Source: Leptospira neocaledonica
GTDB lineage: Bacteria; Spirochaetota; Leptospiria; Leptospirales; Leptospiraceae
Length of the DNA stretch: 64,000 nucleotides
Direction of reading: 5' to 3'
NCBI RefSeq assembly: GCF_002812205.1
Contig: NZ_NPEA01000002.1
Coordinates: forward strand, 62,001-126,000
Shown here: in pieces, positions 30,475 through 38,481 of the stretch
How the letters are laid out: each line of letters starts with the position of its first letter
Numbering within the stretch: position 1 is the stretch's first letter
Position numbers and translations under genes: made by a program
Notes under the pieces: model-generated
The model's database searches: none
Told to the model about the DNA's origin: nothing
What the model saw: the letters and a program-made list of their open reading frames with translations, nothing else

Positions 30475-30577
30475 TGCAGTGTTTTCCTTTGATTCTTGGA
30501 CTTGTCAATCCTATCCTACCCGCTTCTATGTAGAAAACCAACTTGACGTTCCAAACGTTCGATAATCCTTAGTATTC

Positions 30578-30811
30578 ATGGCAGATAAGAATGACAAAGT
30601 TCCGGAAAATGTTTCGGGAAAATTCTATGTTGATAATAGCTGTGTTCCTTGTAATGACTGCTTGGAAGAGGCTCCTCAACTTTTGAAATATACCGACGAT
30701 GAGTCTAAGGTATATTTTCATAGACAGCCTGCCAATCCGGAAGAAGCGATTGCCGCACGCAAGGCTAAGGAAATCTGTCCTGTGGAAGCGATTGGAGACG
30801 ACGGGGAATAA
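30578..30811 (+). CDS. small ferredoxin-like Fe-S protein
   Basis: 77 residues. 'CVPCNDCLEEAP' (Cys22, Cys25, Cys28) and a C-terminal 'ICPVEAIG' (Cys67 or so) supply four ligands for a single [4Fe-4S] cluster, as in short ferredoxins of the Fer4_13/15 type. 'FYVDNSCV' and 'AKEICPVEAIG' are typical. It may pass electrons to a partner not identified here; the divergent GMC dehydrogenase is a possibility only by position. RBS is weak. Confidence 0.85.
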   Translation: MADKNDKVPENVSGKFYVDNSCVPCNDCLEEAPQLLKYTDDESKVYFHRQPANPEEAIAARKAKEICPVEAIGDDGE

Positions 30812-31145
30812 ACCGTCCGAAGTTTTTCGGTTTTAACCGGATCGAAAAACTTCTCCCATAATCGAATTACGTTTTTCTAATTTTCTTTTCCTCTTTTTAA
30901 TCTTTCTAAAAGAGATGAAACCCACGCGAAAAAAGGTTCCTTCTTAGGAACCGAATCCTCAAAAGCAGATCACTCGTTCTAAAACGAAATGTTTGGTTCC
31001 GAGTAAAATTTGAAATCTTTAGAGCCGTTTATTTTGCGGAAATAAAATCCTTACATTTTGGGATTTTCGGACCTTTTTTATTCGCAATGTACTCGTCTAA
31101 GTCGTCTTTATATGTATCAGTTAATAGAGCAAGTTCTTGCATTTT
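30812..31145. other. 334-bp gap with two inverted repeats, no gene seen
   Basis: An 11-bp inverted repeat GAAGTTTTTCG (30819-30829) / CGAAAAACTTC (30843-30853) follows the ferredoxin stop and may terminate it, though no T-run follows. A second hairpin faces the other way at 30929-30952. Nothing else recognisable. Confidence 0.5.
30929..30952 (-). terminator. intrinsic terminator on minus strand
   Basis: GGTTCCT (30935-30941) / AGGAACC (30946-30952) with a 4-nt loop, and TTTTTT on the minus strand. No minus-strand gene lies upstream before 33454, so a short transcript is possible. Confidence 0.55.
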
Positions 31146-33059
31146 ATGGAAGAAAGACTGGGTCAGGAAAAAATCAAATTGGATCAAAACCAAGATTTGT
31201 ACCAGATCTTAATCGAAACCAGTCGGGAACTGATTTGTCTGCATGATCCGGAAGGGATCTATCTTTATGTAAATCCTATCATCGAGACTCTAACCGGTTT
31301 TAAACCGAAGGAATTATTGGGTCGTAATCCGTACGATTTTATCCATCCCGATGACAGAGACCGTATTCTTGTAGATTCTCATAATCCTGCAAAAGAAGGA
31401 AGACCTACAGTCGCAACACAGTATCGCTTTTTAAAGAAGGATGGAGACTATATTTGGTTCGAAACCTTGACTCAACCTATTACAAATAAAGAAGGTAAGG
31501 TCACTTATTTAAATACAACTTCTAGAGATGTTACCGACCAAGTGCGACTAACGGAGAGTTTGCAGCAGGAAAAAAAATTTTCCTCTATCATGGCTGAGCT
31601 CGCAAAAGTAGGAGCTTGGGAATCCAATATTGAGACCGGCAGTTTGTATTGGTCTTCTGAAATTTTCAGGATCCTGGAAAGAGATCCTTCTCTAGGAATA
31701 GATAGAGATACTGTATATCATAAATATTCTTACCCGGAAGACTTAGAAAAATTAAGAGAGTATAATTTAAGAGTCTATCAAAAAGGTGAGACTTACTCTG
31801 TGGAACATAGGATGATCACAGAAACAGGAAGAGTGATTTGGGTGCGCACCCAAGGTAAACCTGCTTATTCTGATGGAAGGATCGTTGGAGTATACGGCGC
31901 GATGCAGGATATTACTCTTTCTAAATTGGTGGAAGAAGAGATTCGTTTAAGTGAGAAAAAATTTTCCGAAGCATTCCATAGTTCTGGTAACGGAATTATT
32001 CTGTTAGATAAAAACGGACACTTTTTGGAACTGAACCAGTCCTTTGCTAAGATGATAGGATATGAACCTGACGAACTTCTTTTCAAATCTTTCCAAGACG
32101 TTACTTATCCTGAAGATCTAAACGTAGGCGCGGAAGCCTTTCGTAAAATAATCGACGGAGAACGAGATAGCGCTCAATTCGCAAAGAGATATATCCACAA
32201 AAAAGGGCATATAGTCTGGGTGTTTATCACTGGGGTCGCAGTCAGAAAAGACTCAGGTGAACTGATGTTTATTGTTTCTCAGATCCAGGATATTTCCCGT
32301 AAAAGGATCTTAGAAAATATTCTGAGAGAAAAAAATGCAAGACTCAGATCGGTCGGTAATCACTTAAAGGAAAGGATCTCTCAATTAGAAGAATTCAACC
32401 AGATTGTGTCCCATAATATGAGATCCCCGATCGGGAATATCTCTACGCTTGTAAAGTTTTTAGAAGAGGCGGAAACGGAAGAAGAGAAGGTCGAATATAT
32501 GGACTATCTCAAGACCACCTCTGACCAATTACTTACTACATTAAACGAAATCGTAGAAGTTATTAAAATACGGCAAAGCCCGAAGGTTGTCTCCGAAGAA
32601 ATCTCGTTTGAGTCCGTATTTTCCAGAGTAAAGGCCATGTTTTTAGGCCAAATATTAGAATGTGAGGCTGAAATCATCACGGATTTTTCGGAATCTCCTT
32701 CTATCGTCTACCCTCCGGTCTATCTGGAGAGTATATTCTTAAACTTACTTTCCAATTCTTTGAAATATAGATGTGAATCCCCTCATCCAGTGATCCGGTT
32801 TAAGACATTTTGGTCTCACGGAAATCATATATTAGAAGCGCAGGATAACGGTTTAGGAATTGACTTAAATAAACATGGGGACCAGATTTTTAAATTACAC
32901 AAAAGATTTCACCGAAACACGGACGGAAGAGGTTTGGGTTTGTTTATGACCAAAAACCAGATCGAGTCCCTGGGTGGAGAAATCCATGTGGAAAGTAGTC
33001 CTGGACAAGGCACGAAATTTATAATTCATCTTTCTAAAGCAAATGAATTCACTATCTAA
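31146..33059 (+). CDS. PAS-domain sensor histidine kinase
   Basis: About 637 residues from ATG 31146; a TTG lies 3 codons upstream. There are three PAS domains. PAS1 is about 20-130 ('LICLHDPEGIYLYVNPIIETLTGF'), PAS2 about 150-260 ('RVIWVRTQGKPAYSDGRIVGVYGAMQDIT') and PAS3 about 265-385 ('LELNQSFAKMIGYEPDELL'). A kinase core follows with phospho-acceptor His in 'IVSHNMRSPIGNIS'. ATP-binding boxes are 'NLLSNSLKY', 'AQDNGLGIDL' and 'GRGLGLFMTKNQIESLGG'. No membrane span, so it is cytoplasmic. Its 3' end overlaps the receiver gene by 17 nt, giving a coupled two-component pair. Confidence 0.92.
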   Translation: MEERLGQEKIKLDQNQDLYQILIETSRELICLHDPEGIYLYVNPIIETLTGFKPKELLGRNPYDFIHPDDRDRILVDSHNPAKEGRPTVATQYRFLKKDGDYIWFETLTQPITNKEGKVTYLNTTSRDVTDQVRLTESLQQEKKFSSIMAELAKVGAWESNIETGSLYWSSEIFRILERDPSLGIDRDTVYHKYSYPEDLEKLREYNLRVYQKGETYSVEHRMITETGRVIWVRTQGKPAYSDGRIVGVYGAMQDITLSKLVEEEIRLSEKKFSEAFHSSGNGIILLDKNGHFLELNQSFAKMIGYEPDELLFKSFQDVTYPEDLNVGAEAFRKIIDGERDSAQFAKRYIHKKGHIVWVFITGVAVRKDSGELMFIVSQIQDISRKRILENILREKNARLRSVGNHLKERISQLEEFNQIVSHNMRSPIGNISTLVKFLEEAETEEEKVEYMDYLKTTSDQLLTTLNEIVEVIKIRQSPKVVSEEISFESVFSRVKAMFLGQILECEAEIITDFSESPSIVYPPVYLESIFLNLLSNSLKYRCESPHPVIRFKTFWSHGNHILEAQDNGLGIDLNKHGDQIFKLHKRFHRNTDGRGLGLFMTKNQIESLGGEIHVESSPGQGTKFIIHLSKANEFTI

Positions 33060-33453
33060 AAAACAGAAACTTTTACTCGTAGATGACGATGCGATTTTCG
33101 TAGAGATTGCTAAAAGAACCATTGAAAAAACGGGTGCTGTTGAAAGTTTAAAAGTATTTCCGGACGGAGAAGGTGCTATCAGCTTTTTGAAAGAACATCA
33201 AAGCGAGCCGGATATCATTCCCGATTTTATATTTTTAGATATTAATATGCCTTTTATGGATGGTTGGCAATTTCTGGATGAGTATGCAAATTTTGTAAAC
33301 TCTCTCAGTAAAAAACCTGAAATCTATATGGTCAGCTCTTCCGTAGATGATTCGGATCTAAGAAGAGCTAAAGAAATCCCATTAGTAAAAGATTATATAA
33401 TTAAACCAGTATCCTTGGATTCGTTTAAAAAAATCCTAACGAACCAATTTTAA
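33043..33453 (+). CDS. single-domain response regulator (receiver)
   Basis: 136 residues, receiver domain only. 'LLVDDD' gives the acidic pair, 'FIFLDINMPFMDGW' the phospho-acceptor Asp, 'MVSSSVDD' the switch Ser/Thr, and 'DYIIKPVS' the conserved Lys. There is no output domain, so it acts as a phospho-relay or by protein contact, as in Rcp1-like partners of PAS kinases. It overlaps the kinase gene by 17 nt. Its stop abuts the icd stop with no bases between. Confidence 0.92.
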   Translation: MNSLSKKQKLLLVDDDAIFVEIAKRTIEKTGAVESLKVFPDGEGAISFLKEHQSEPDIIPDFIFLDINMPFMDGWQFLDEYANFVNSLSKKPEIYMVSSSVDDSDLRRAKEIPLVKDYIIKPVSLDSFKKILTNQF

Positions 33454-34920
33454 TTATTCTCCTCCGCCTAAGGAAAACGCTCTTTTTCCCTGGAATTTAT
33501 ACAAATTATCCGTTTGGATACTGTCTAATCCGGCTTCTGAAATTCTAAGTAATAATTTTGCAATTTGTTCCGGCTGGATTTTAAGAAAGCCGTCTCCTGA
33601 TTCTGTATCAGGAGTTTCAGGATTTACGAATCTGCATCTCCAATGATCCGTTAAAAAAGTTTCAGGAGCACCATTCGGATAAACTTTTACCCCTCTATTA
33701 GTGATCATTCTAAGTTTCAGATCTCCTGAGACGGCACTTAGTTTTTTAGCAAGCTCTTCCGAAGTTCCAGGGGCCCAATCTAAGAATACATCCACACCTA
33801 CTAATTCTTTTTCTAGGGCCTTTCTTTTATATTCAGGAATATGGATGGCTTTTGCTTTTCCAAAAGAGATAGGCTTAAATTTTTCAGGTAGATGTCCTAG
33901 ATTTCCGATGACCGCTTCTCCGAATTCTTTTGTTCCTACTTTAATTCGGCTTACACCTGCTTTGTAAATATCGCCTGTATGAATTCCTTCTTCGATAGTA
34001 AGTAACCAAGCGTTTTGGATCTTGGCGGCGATATCAGGTTGCCCTAAATGGACGAGCATCATAACTGCCGCGTTGATAAGCCCGCTTGGGTTTGCTATAT
34101 TTTTTCCTGCGATGTCCGGTGCAGAGCCGTGAATCGCTTCGAACATAGAGACAACTTCTCCTATATTTGCAGATCCTGCCATACCGACTGAACCTGCAAC
34201 TTGAGCGACTATATCCGAAATAATATCTCCATATAAATTCAATGTGACGACTACATCGTAGGCCTGAGGTCTTTCAGCTAAGTGGGCCGCACCTATATCG
34301 ATGATTTCGCTTGCCGCTTCTAAATCCGGATATTCTTTTGCAATTTCTTTGAACACATCATGAAATAATCCGTCAGATTGTTTCATGATATTATCCTTTA
34401 CCATTGCGGTTACTTTTTTTCTGCCATAAGCCTTTGCGTACTCGAATGCATAACGGATGATTTTTTCGGACCCAGGTCTTGAGATCAATTTTAAACATTG
34501 GACAGTGTCCGAAGTTTGTTTATGTTCTATTCCTGTGTAAAGATCCTCTTCATTTTCTCTTACGATAACCACGTCTAACTTCGGATGTTTTGTGTCTACG
34601 TAAGGATAAAGAGAGATACAAGGTCTAACGTTAGCGAATAACCCTAAAGTGGTTCGAACGGTTACGTTTAAACTTTTGTAACCGCCTCCTTGGGGAGTTG
34701 TGATTGGGGCTTTAAAAAATACTTTTGTGTCGCGAAGAATATCCCAAGACGCAGGTTCTATTCCTGCGCTATGACCTTTTTTATAAACCTGTTCTCCGAT
34801 ATCTATAAAGACCGGTTCAATGCTCGCACCTGCCGCTTCTAAGATTCTAAGAGTGGCGTCCATAATTTCCGGACCGATCCCATCTCCCTTAGCAACAGCG
34901 ATTTTTTTCTTCGAGCTCAT
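33454..34920 (-). CDS. icd: NADP-dependent isocitrate dehydrogenase, long Thermus-like form
   Basis: 488 residues. It turns isocitrate to 2-oxoglutarate in the TCA cycle. Seen: 'AVAKGDGIGPEIM', 'TVRTTLGLFANVRPC' (substrate site), 'VIVRENEEDLYTGIEHK', 'VKDNIMKQSDGLF', 'LNLYGDIISDIVAQVAGSVGMAGSANIG' and 'FEAIHGSAPDIAGKN'. The extra 130 C-terminal residues are as in Thermus-type enzymes, not the E. coli form. ATG 34920 has RBS GGAGGTC. Choice of NADP over NAD is from family likeness, not from a residue I can prove. Confidence 0.92.
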   Translation of the reverse strand: MSSKKKIAVAKGDGIGPEIMDATLRILEAAGASIEPVFIDIGEQVYKKGHSAGIEPASWDILRDTKVFFKAPITTPQGGGYKSLNVTVRTTLGLFANVRPCISLYPYVDTKHPKLDVVIVRENEEDLYTGIEHKQTSDTVQCLKLISRPGSEKIIRYAFEYAKAYGRKKVTAMVKDNIMKQSDGLFHDVFKEIAKEYPDLEAASEIIDIGAAHLAERPQAYDVVVTLNLYGDIISDIVAQVAGSVGMAGSANIGEVVSMFEAIHGSAPDIAGKNIANPSGLINAAVMMLVHLGQPDIAAKIQNAWLLTIEEGIHTGDIYKAGVSRIKVGTKEFGEAVIGNLGHLPEKFKPISFGKAKAIHIPEYKRKALEKELVGVDVFLDWAPGTSEELAKKLSAVSGDLKLRMITNRGVKVYPNGAPETFLTDHWRCRFVNPETPDTESGDGFLKIQPEQIAKLLLRISEAGLDSIQTDNLYKFQGKRAFSLGGGE

Positions 34921-34974
34921 ACCGACCTCCGGCGAAATATTTTTATATTTTCGAATATGTGCCCAAATATCGGA

Positions 34975-34990
34975 TGTAGGAATTCCTACA
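34975..34990. repeat. palindromic intergenic repeat, perfect copy
   Basis: TGTAGGAATTCCTACA, a perfect 16-bp palindrome in the 132-bp gap upstream of icd. Related copies occur at 37252, 37294 and 48736. Confidence 0.6.
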
Positions 34991-35052
34991 AAACGTTTTT
35001 GAGATAGTATAAATCTTACTTCAACCGACTAGGCGCCCTAAGTCAATCTGGA

Positions 35053-36249
35053 TTAAGCCCATGGATGGAATTCCAACAAATCGCCTTCTTTCAGATTTTC
35101 CGTTTCCGAAAATTGGACTCCTAGACCATCCGAAAAAATTCCTGCTCGAATATCCCCACTTCCGTTAAACTTCTTTTCCTTTAAAAAGGTTTGGCCTTTG
35201 GTCTCATAAGAAACTGGGAAGAACTCGGTCAGTTTGTTTTTCTTTTTTCTTTCTCCGTCAAAAGGCAAGTAGATCGGTTTCTCTGGAGAAAGTCCTAAAA
35301 ACTTTCTTAGATATGCTTCCACAAAGATCCTAAAACAAACTTGAACGCTGAAAGGATTTCCCGGTAGACCAAAGACTGCCTGGTTTTCCTTCTTACCGAA
35401 CCAAATCGGTTTTCCAGGTTTGATCCTCACCTTATGAAAGATCTTCTCCACTCCCGAAGTTTCCAGAATTTTAGGAACAAGGTCTAAGTTTCCCATAGAA
35501 ACTCCGCCGGAAAGAATGAGAAGATCCGAATCCAAACCTTCTTGCACTGCTTTTTCCAGAAGGACCGAATCATCTCCGGCTCTCGTAATAGATAAAGGGA
35601 CTATACCGTATTTTTGTAATAAAGATCGGATAGAATAAGAATTGGAATCTCTGATCTGCCAAGGTTTAGGGATTTCACCCGGACCAACAATTTCATTTCC
35701 AGTCGAGATCACTCTTACTCTTGGAAGTTTGGAAGTCTGGATGGAATATTTTCCCAAAGAAGAAAGTAAGGAAAGAACGGAGGCGTTGATTAAAGTCCCT
35801 TCCTTTAAAATTTCCTGATCTTGTTTTAGATCTTCTCCTTGGATTGCTATATTGGAGAAGGAGCTGGATTTTTCCGTGCGAAAGCGAACCTGCTTCTTTC
35901 CATTAGAAATTCCTAAATCTTCGGAATCTTCTATCTTGATAACAAGGTCGAAACCTTCCGGGACAGGGGCACCGGTCATGATACGAATGGCTTCTTCTCC
36001 CCTTTCCAATAGGAAAGATTCTCCTGCATGTAATTCTCTTGTATAAGAATAGATGCGATCTTCTGAAAAACCTTCGGACTTCAAGGCAAATCCATCCATA
36101 GTTGCCCTATGAAAAGGGGGATAATCTCGATCAGCGCAGATTTTTTCTCTTAGTATTTTACCAAGAGAATGTTCCAAGTTTGTATTTTCGGAAGAAGTAA
36201 CACTCGCAGAAGATTCTATGAGTGTTAGCGCCTCTTGGACAGAGATCAA
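35053..36249 (-). CDS. moeA: molybdopterin molybdotransferase
   Basis: 398 residues. MoeA inserts molybdate into adenylylated molybdopterin. Signatures: 'DYPPFHRATMDGFAL', 'GAPVPEGFDLVIKIED', 'LILSGGVSMGNLDLVPKIL', 'VFGLPGNPFSVQVCF'. The ATGA overlap with the MoaC-MoaB gene couples the two. Together they supply cofactor for the nitrate reductase 6 kb away, the only obvious molybdoenzyme in the window. Confidence 0.95.
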   Translation of the reverse strand: MISVQEALTLIESSASVTSSENTNLEHSLGKILREKICADRDYPPFHRATMDGFALKSEGFSEDRIYSYTRELHAGESFLLERGEEAIRIMTGAPVPEGFDLVIKIEDSEDLGISNGKKQVRFRTEKSSSFSNIAIQGEDLKQDQEILKEGTLINASVLSLLSSLGKYSIQTSKLPRVRVISTGNEIVGPGEIPKPWQIRDSNSYSIRSLLQKYGIVPLSITRAGDDSVLLEKAVQEGLDSDLLILSGGVSMGNLDLVPKILETSGVEKIFHKVRIKPGKPIWFGKKENQAVFGLPGNPFSVQVCFRIFVEAYLRKFLGLSPEKPIYLPFDGERKKKNKLTEFFPVSYETKGQTFLKEKKFNGSGDIRAGIFSDGLGVQFSETENLKEGDLLEFHPWA

Positions 36250-37160
36250 TGCCCTTCTCCTCTCATCATTTTTTTTGCATGGAATACCGCAGGAAGAATG
36301 GCTTGTAAACTTTCCGTGGCACCGTTCGTACTTCCTGGAACTGACACCACTAATGTTTTGCCTATCCTACCTGCAATAGATCTGGATAACATCGCAAAAG
36401 GGGTTCGATCTTGGCCGAAGGATCTCATTGCCTCTGCGATACCTGGGATTTCTTGTTCCAATATTTCTTTGATTGCTTCCGGAGTATTGTCTCTAGGTCC
36501 GAGTCCTGTTCCACCTGTAGTGACGATCAGGTCTAATCCTAGTTTAGACCATTCTAATATTGTATTTCGGATTTGTTCCGGCTCGTCCGGAAGAATTTCC
36601 GATTTAATAGTTTCTACATCATGTTCTTTTAATAAATTTAAGATAGCCTTTCCAGATCCGTCTTCTCGTTTGCCTTGGAACGTAGAATCGGAACAAACTA
36701 AAATTCCCGCCTTCGAACCTGCAGCAAATTTGGTGATCTGTGCATCCGTTTTTCCTCCCTTCTTTTCTAAAAGGCGAATAGAGGAAATTTCCAATTCTTT
36801 GTCTATAGGTTTTAGTAAATCATAAATCACTAATGAAGCTACGCTGACGCCCGTCAGAGCCTCCATTTCTATCCCTGTTTTTCCGATAGATTTTGCAGTG
36901 GTCAAGATCCGGACAGCGTTTTTGTCGGAAAGAACTTCGAATTCGATTTGGAAAGAATCAATGGAAACAGGATGACAGTGAGGGATAAGTTCAGAAGTTT
37001 TTTTGGAGCCAAGAAGTGCAGCTGCCTTTGCGACTCCGAAAAGATCCCCCTTAGGAAGAGTGTTTTCTTTGATCCTAATTATGGTTTCCGGTTTGCAGAA
37101 TACAAAACCTTCCGCTTGAGCAGTTCTAAGCGTTGTTTTCTTTCCGGTTATATCGTTCAT
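36246..37160 (-). CDS. moaCB: MoaC-MoaB/Mog fusion, molybdenum cofactor biosynthesis
   Basis: About 304 residues from ATG 37160, which has RBS AGAGGAAG; an upstream in-frame ATG (37205) lacks one. The N-terminal 150 residues are MoaC (cyclic pyranopterin phosphate synthase): 'MNDITGKKTTLRTAQAEG', 'LIPHCHPVSIDSFQIEFEV', 'GKTGIEMEALTGVSVASL'. Residues about 155-304 are MoaB/MogA: 'LVCSDSTFQGKREDGSG', 'IVTTGGTGLGPRDNTPEAI' and 'VSVPGSTNGATESLQAILP'. One chain therefore covers an early step and the adenylylation step. moeA follows by a 4-nt overlap. Confidence 0.92.
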   Translation of the reverse strand: MNDITGKKTTLRTAQAEGFVFCKPETIIRIKENTLPKGDLFGVAKAAALLGSKKTSELIPHCHPVSIDSFQIEFEVLSDKNAVRILTTAKSIGKTGIEMEALTGVSVASLVIYDLLKPIDKELEISSIRLLEKKGGKTDAQITKFAAGSKAGILVCSDSTFQGKREDGSGKAILNLLKEHDVETIKSEILPDEPEQIRNTILEWSKLGLDLIVTTGGTGLGPRDNTPEAIKEILEQEIPGIAEAMRSFGQDRTPFAMLSRSIAGRIGKTLVVSVPGSTNGATESLQAILPAVFHAKKMMRGEGH

Positions 37161-37251
37161 GCTTCCTCTTAGCGGGAATCCGCAGGAATCAATATAATTC
37201 TGCACAGGAAAACTGCGAGTAGTTTACCTGTGGTTTGGAGTAAAAACATTT

Positions 37252-37309
37252 TGTAGGAAATCCAACATCGGGCTCGAGAATAAGATCTCGTTTTGTAGGA
37301 GTTCCTACG
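37252..37309. repeat. two direct copies of the palindromic repeat
   Basis: Copy 1 (37252-37267) TGTAGGAAATCCAACA and copy 2 (37294-37309) TGTAGGAGTTCCTACG lie 42 bp apart, both followed by TCGG. They sit between moaCB and cobA. A related GTAGGAGATCCTAC at 37338-37351 covers the last codons of cobA. Confidence 0.55.
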
Positions 37310-37331
37310 TCGGTTTCAAAAGCAGAATTTC

Positions 37332-38102
37332 CTAACAGTAGGAGATCCTACCTTCTTCTTTTAACCTTTGTAGCTCTGTATAAAAATTCACGATTTGCCC
37401 GAAGATCAAAAGTGCAGGCGTTTTGATCTGGAATTCTTCCGCTTTGTCCAGACAGGTATCCAGATTTGCTAAAACTAACCTCTGGGTAGGAAGGGTCGCA
37501 TTTTCTATAAATGCCATAGGAGTAGAGCCAGAATTTCCGGATTCCAATAAATTCTCCCTGATACTTTCCAAACTGTTCAGCCCCATATAAACCAAAACTG
37601 TTTTACCTTCTAAGTTCAGTTCTTCAAAACTTTCCGGATTTTTGCCGGTCTTCTTATGGCCGGATAAGAATAGTATTTCTCTCGCGTATTCTCTATGAGT
37701 GAGTGGAATTCCCAAACTGGAAGCGGCTCCGGAAGCTGTGGTCACTCCTGCTAAAATTTCACATTCAATTCCTAAGGATGCGAGATGTTCTATTTCCTCT
37801 CCTGCTCTTCCGTAAATAGAAGGATCTCCTCCCTTCAAACGAACTATATTAGAATATTGTTTAGCATATTCTCCTAATTTTCGATTGATCTCGGTTTGGA
37901 GACAACTATGTTGTCCGATCCTCTTGCCTACATATTCCAAGACCGCGGACTTTTTACAATATTTCAAAACTCCTGCTGATACAAGATCGTCGTAAAGAAC
38001 AACATCTGCCTTTCTTAAAAGTTTTACTGCACGAACTGTGAGAAGGTCCGGATTTCCCGGACCTGCACCTACTAAATATACTTTTCCCGTAAAAGAATCC
38101 AT
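37332..38102 (-). CDS. cobA: uroporphyrinogen-III C-methyltransferase
   Basis: About 256 residues from ATG 38102, just after nirD. It methylates uroporphyrinogen III twice to precorrin-2, the precursor of siroheme and B12. Signatures: 'GKVYLVGAGPGNPDLLTVRAV', 'YDDLVSAGVLKYC', 'RLKGGDPSIYGRAGEEIEHL', 'GVTTASGAASSLGIPLTHREYA'. It lacks the CysG dehydrogenase/chelatase domain, so that step must be encoded elsewhere. Beside nirB its role is surely siroheme for nitrite reductase, though it could feed B12 too. Confidence 0.93.
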   Translation of the reverse strand: MDSFTGKVYLVGAGPGNPDLLTVRAVKLLRKADVVLYDDLVSAGVLKYCKKSAVLEYVGKRIGQHSCLQTEINRKLGEYAKQYSNIVRLKGGDPSIYGRAGEEIEHLASLGIECEILAGVTTASGAASSLGIPLTHREYAREILFLSGHKKTGKNPESFEELNLEGKTVLVYMGLNSLESIRENLLESGNSGSTPMAFIENATLPTQRLVLANLDTCLDKAEEFQIKTPALLIFGQIVNFYTELQRLKEEGRISYC

Positions 38103-38106
38103 GACC

Positions 38107-38472
38107 TTAACCCTGAGTTCCTGGGCTTTCGATCCCGATATAAACGGTTCCATCCTCGATATGAACTGGATACGTTTTTATTGAGTATTCTTCTCCGCTC
38201 ATACAAGCTCCTGTTTTAAGAGAGAATGATTTTTTATGCATAGGACATGCGACCTTAGGTTCTCCTTGAGAATCGCCTATCATTCCTCTCGATAAAACCA
38301 TATCCCCCGTATGAGGACATTTGTTCTCGCAGGCAAACCACTCGTTTCTAGAACTGAAATGAAAGATCGCGATTTGTTCTCCGTAAACTTTAGCACATAC
38401 TCCTCCATCTTCCGGAAATTCACTTACTGTGCTAACAGGTATCCAAACAGGTTCTTTTGCGGTTGTGTTCAT
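38107..38472 (-). CDS. nirD: nitrite reductase small subunit, Rieske-type
   Basis: 121 residues with a Rieske [2Fe-2S] site: 'CPHTGDMVLS' and 'CPMHKKSFSLKTG'. NirD partners NirB in NADH-dependent nitrite reduction to ammonium. It is 9 nt downstream of nirB, has RBS GGAGATAC, and ends 4 nt upstream of the cobA start. Confidence 0.92.
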   Translation of the reverse strand: MNTTAKEPVWIPVSTVSEFPEDGGVCAKVYGEQIAIFHFSSRNEWFACENKCPHTGDMVLSRGMIGDSQGEPKVACPMHKKSFSLKTGACMSGEEYSIKTYPVHIEDGTVYIGIESPGTQG

Positions 38473-38481
38473 TTGTATCTC

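Noticed and set aside
36235..36825. 196-codon plus-strand frame antisense to moaCB
   Set aside because: Lies wholly over a well-supported gene and shows no domain.
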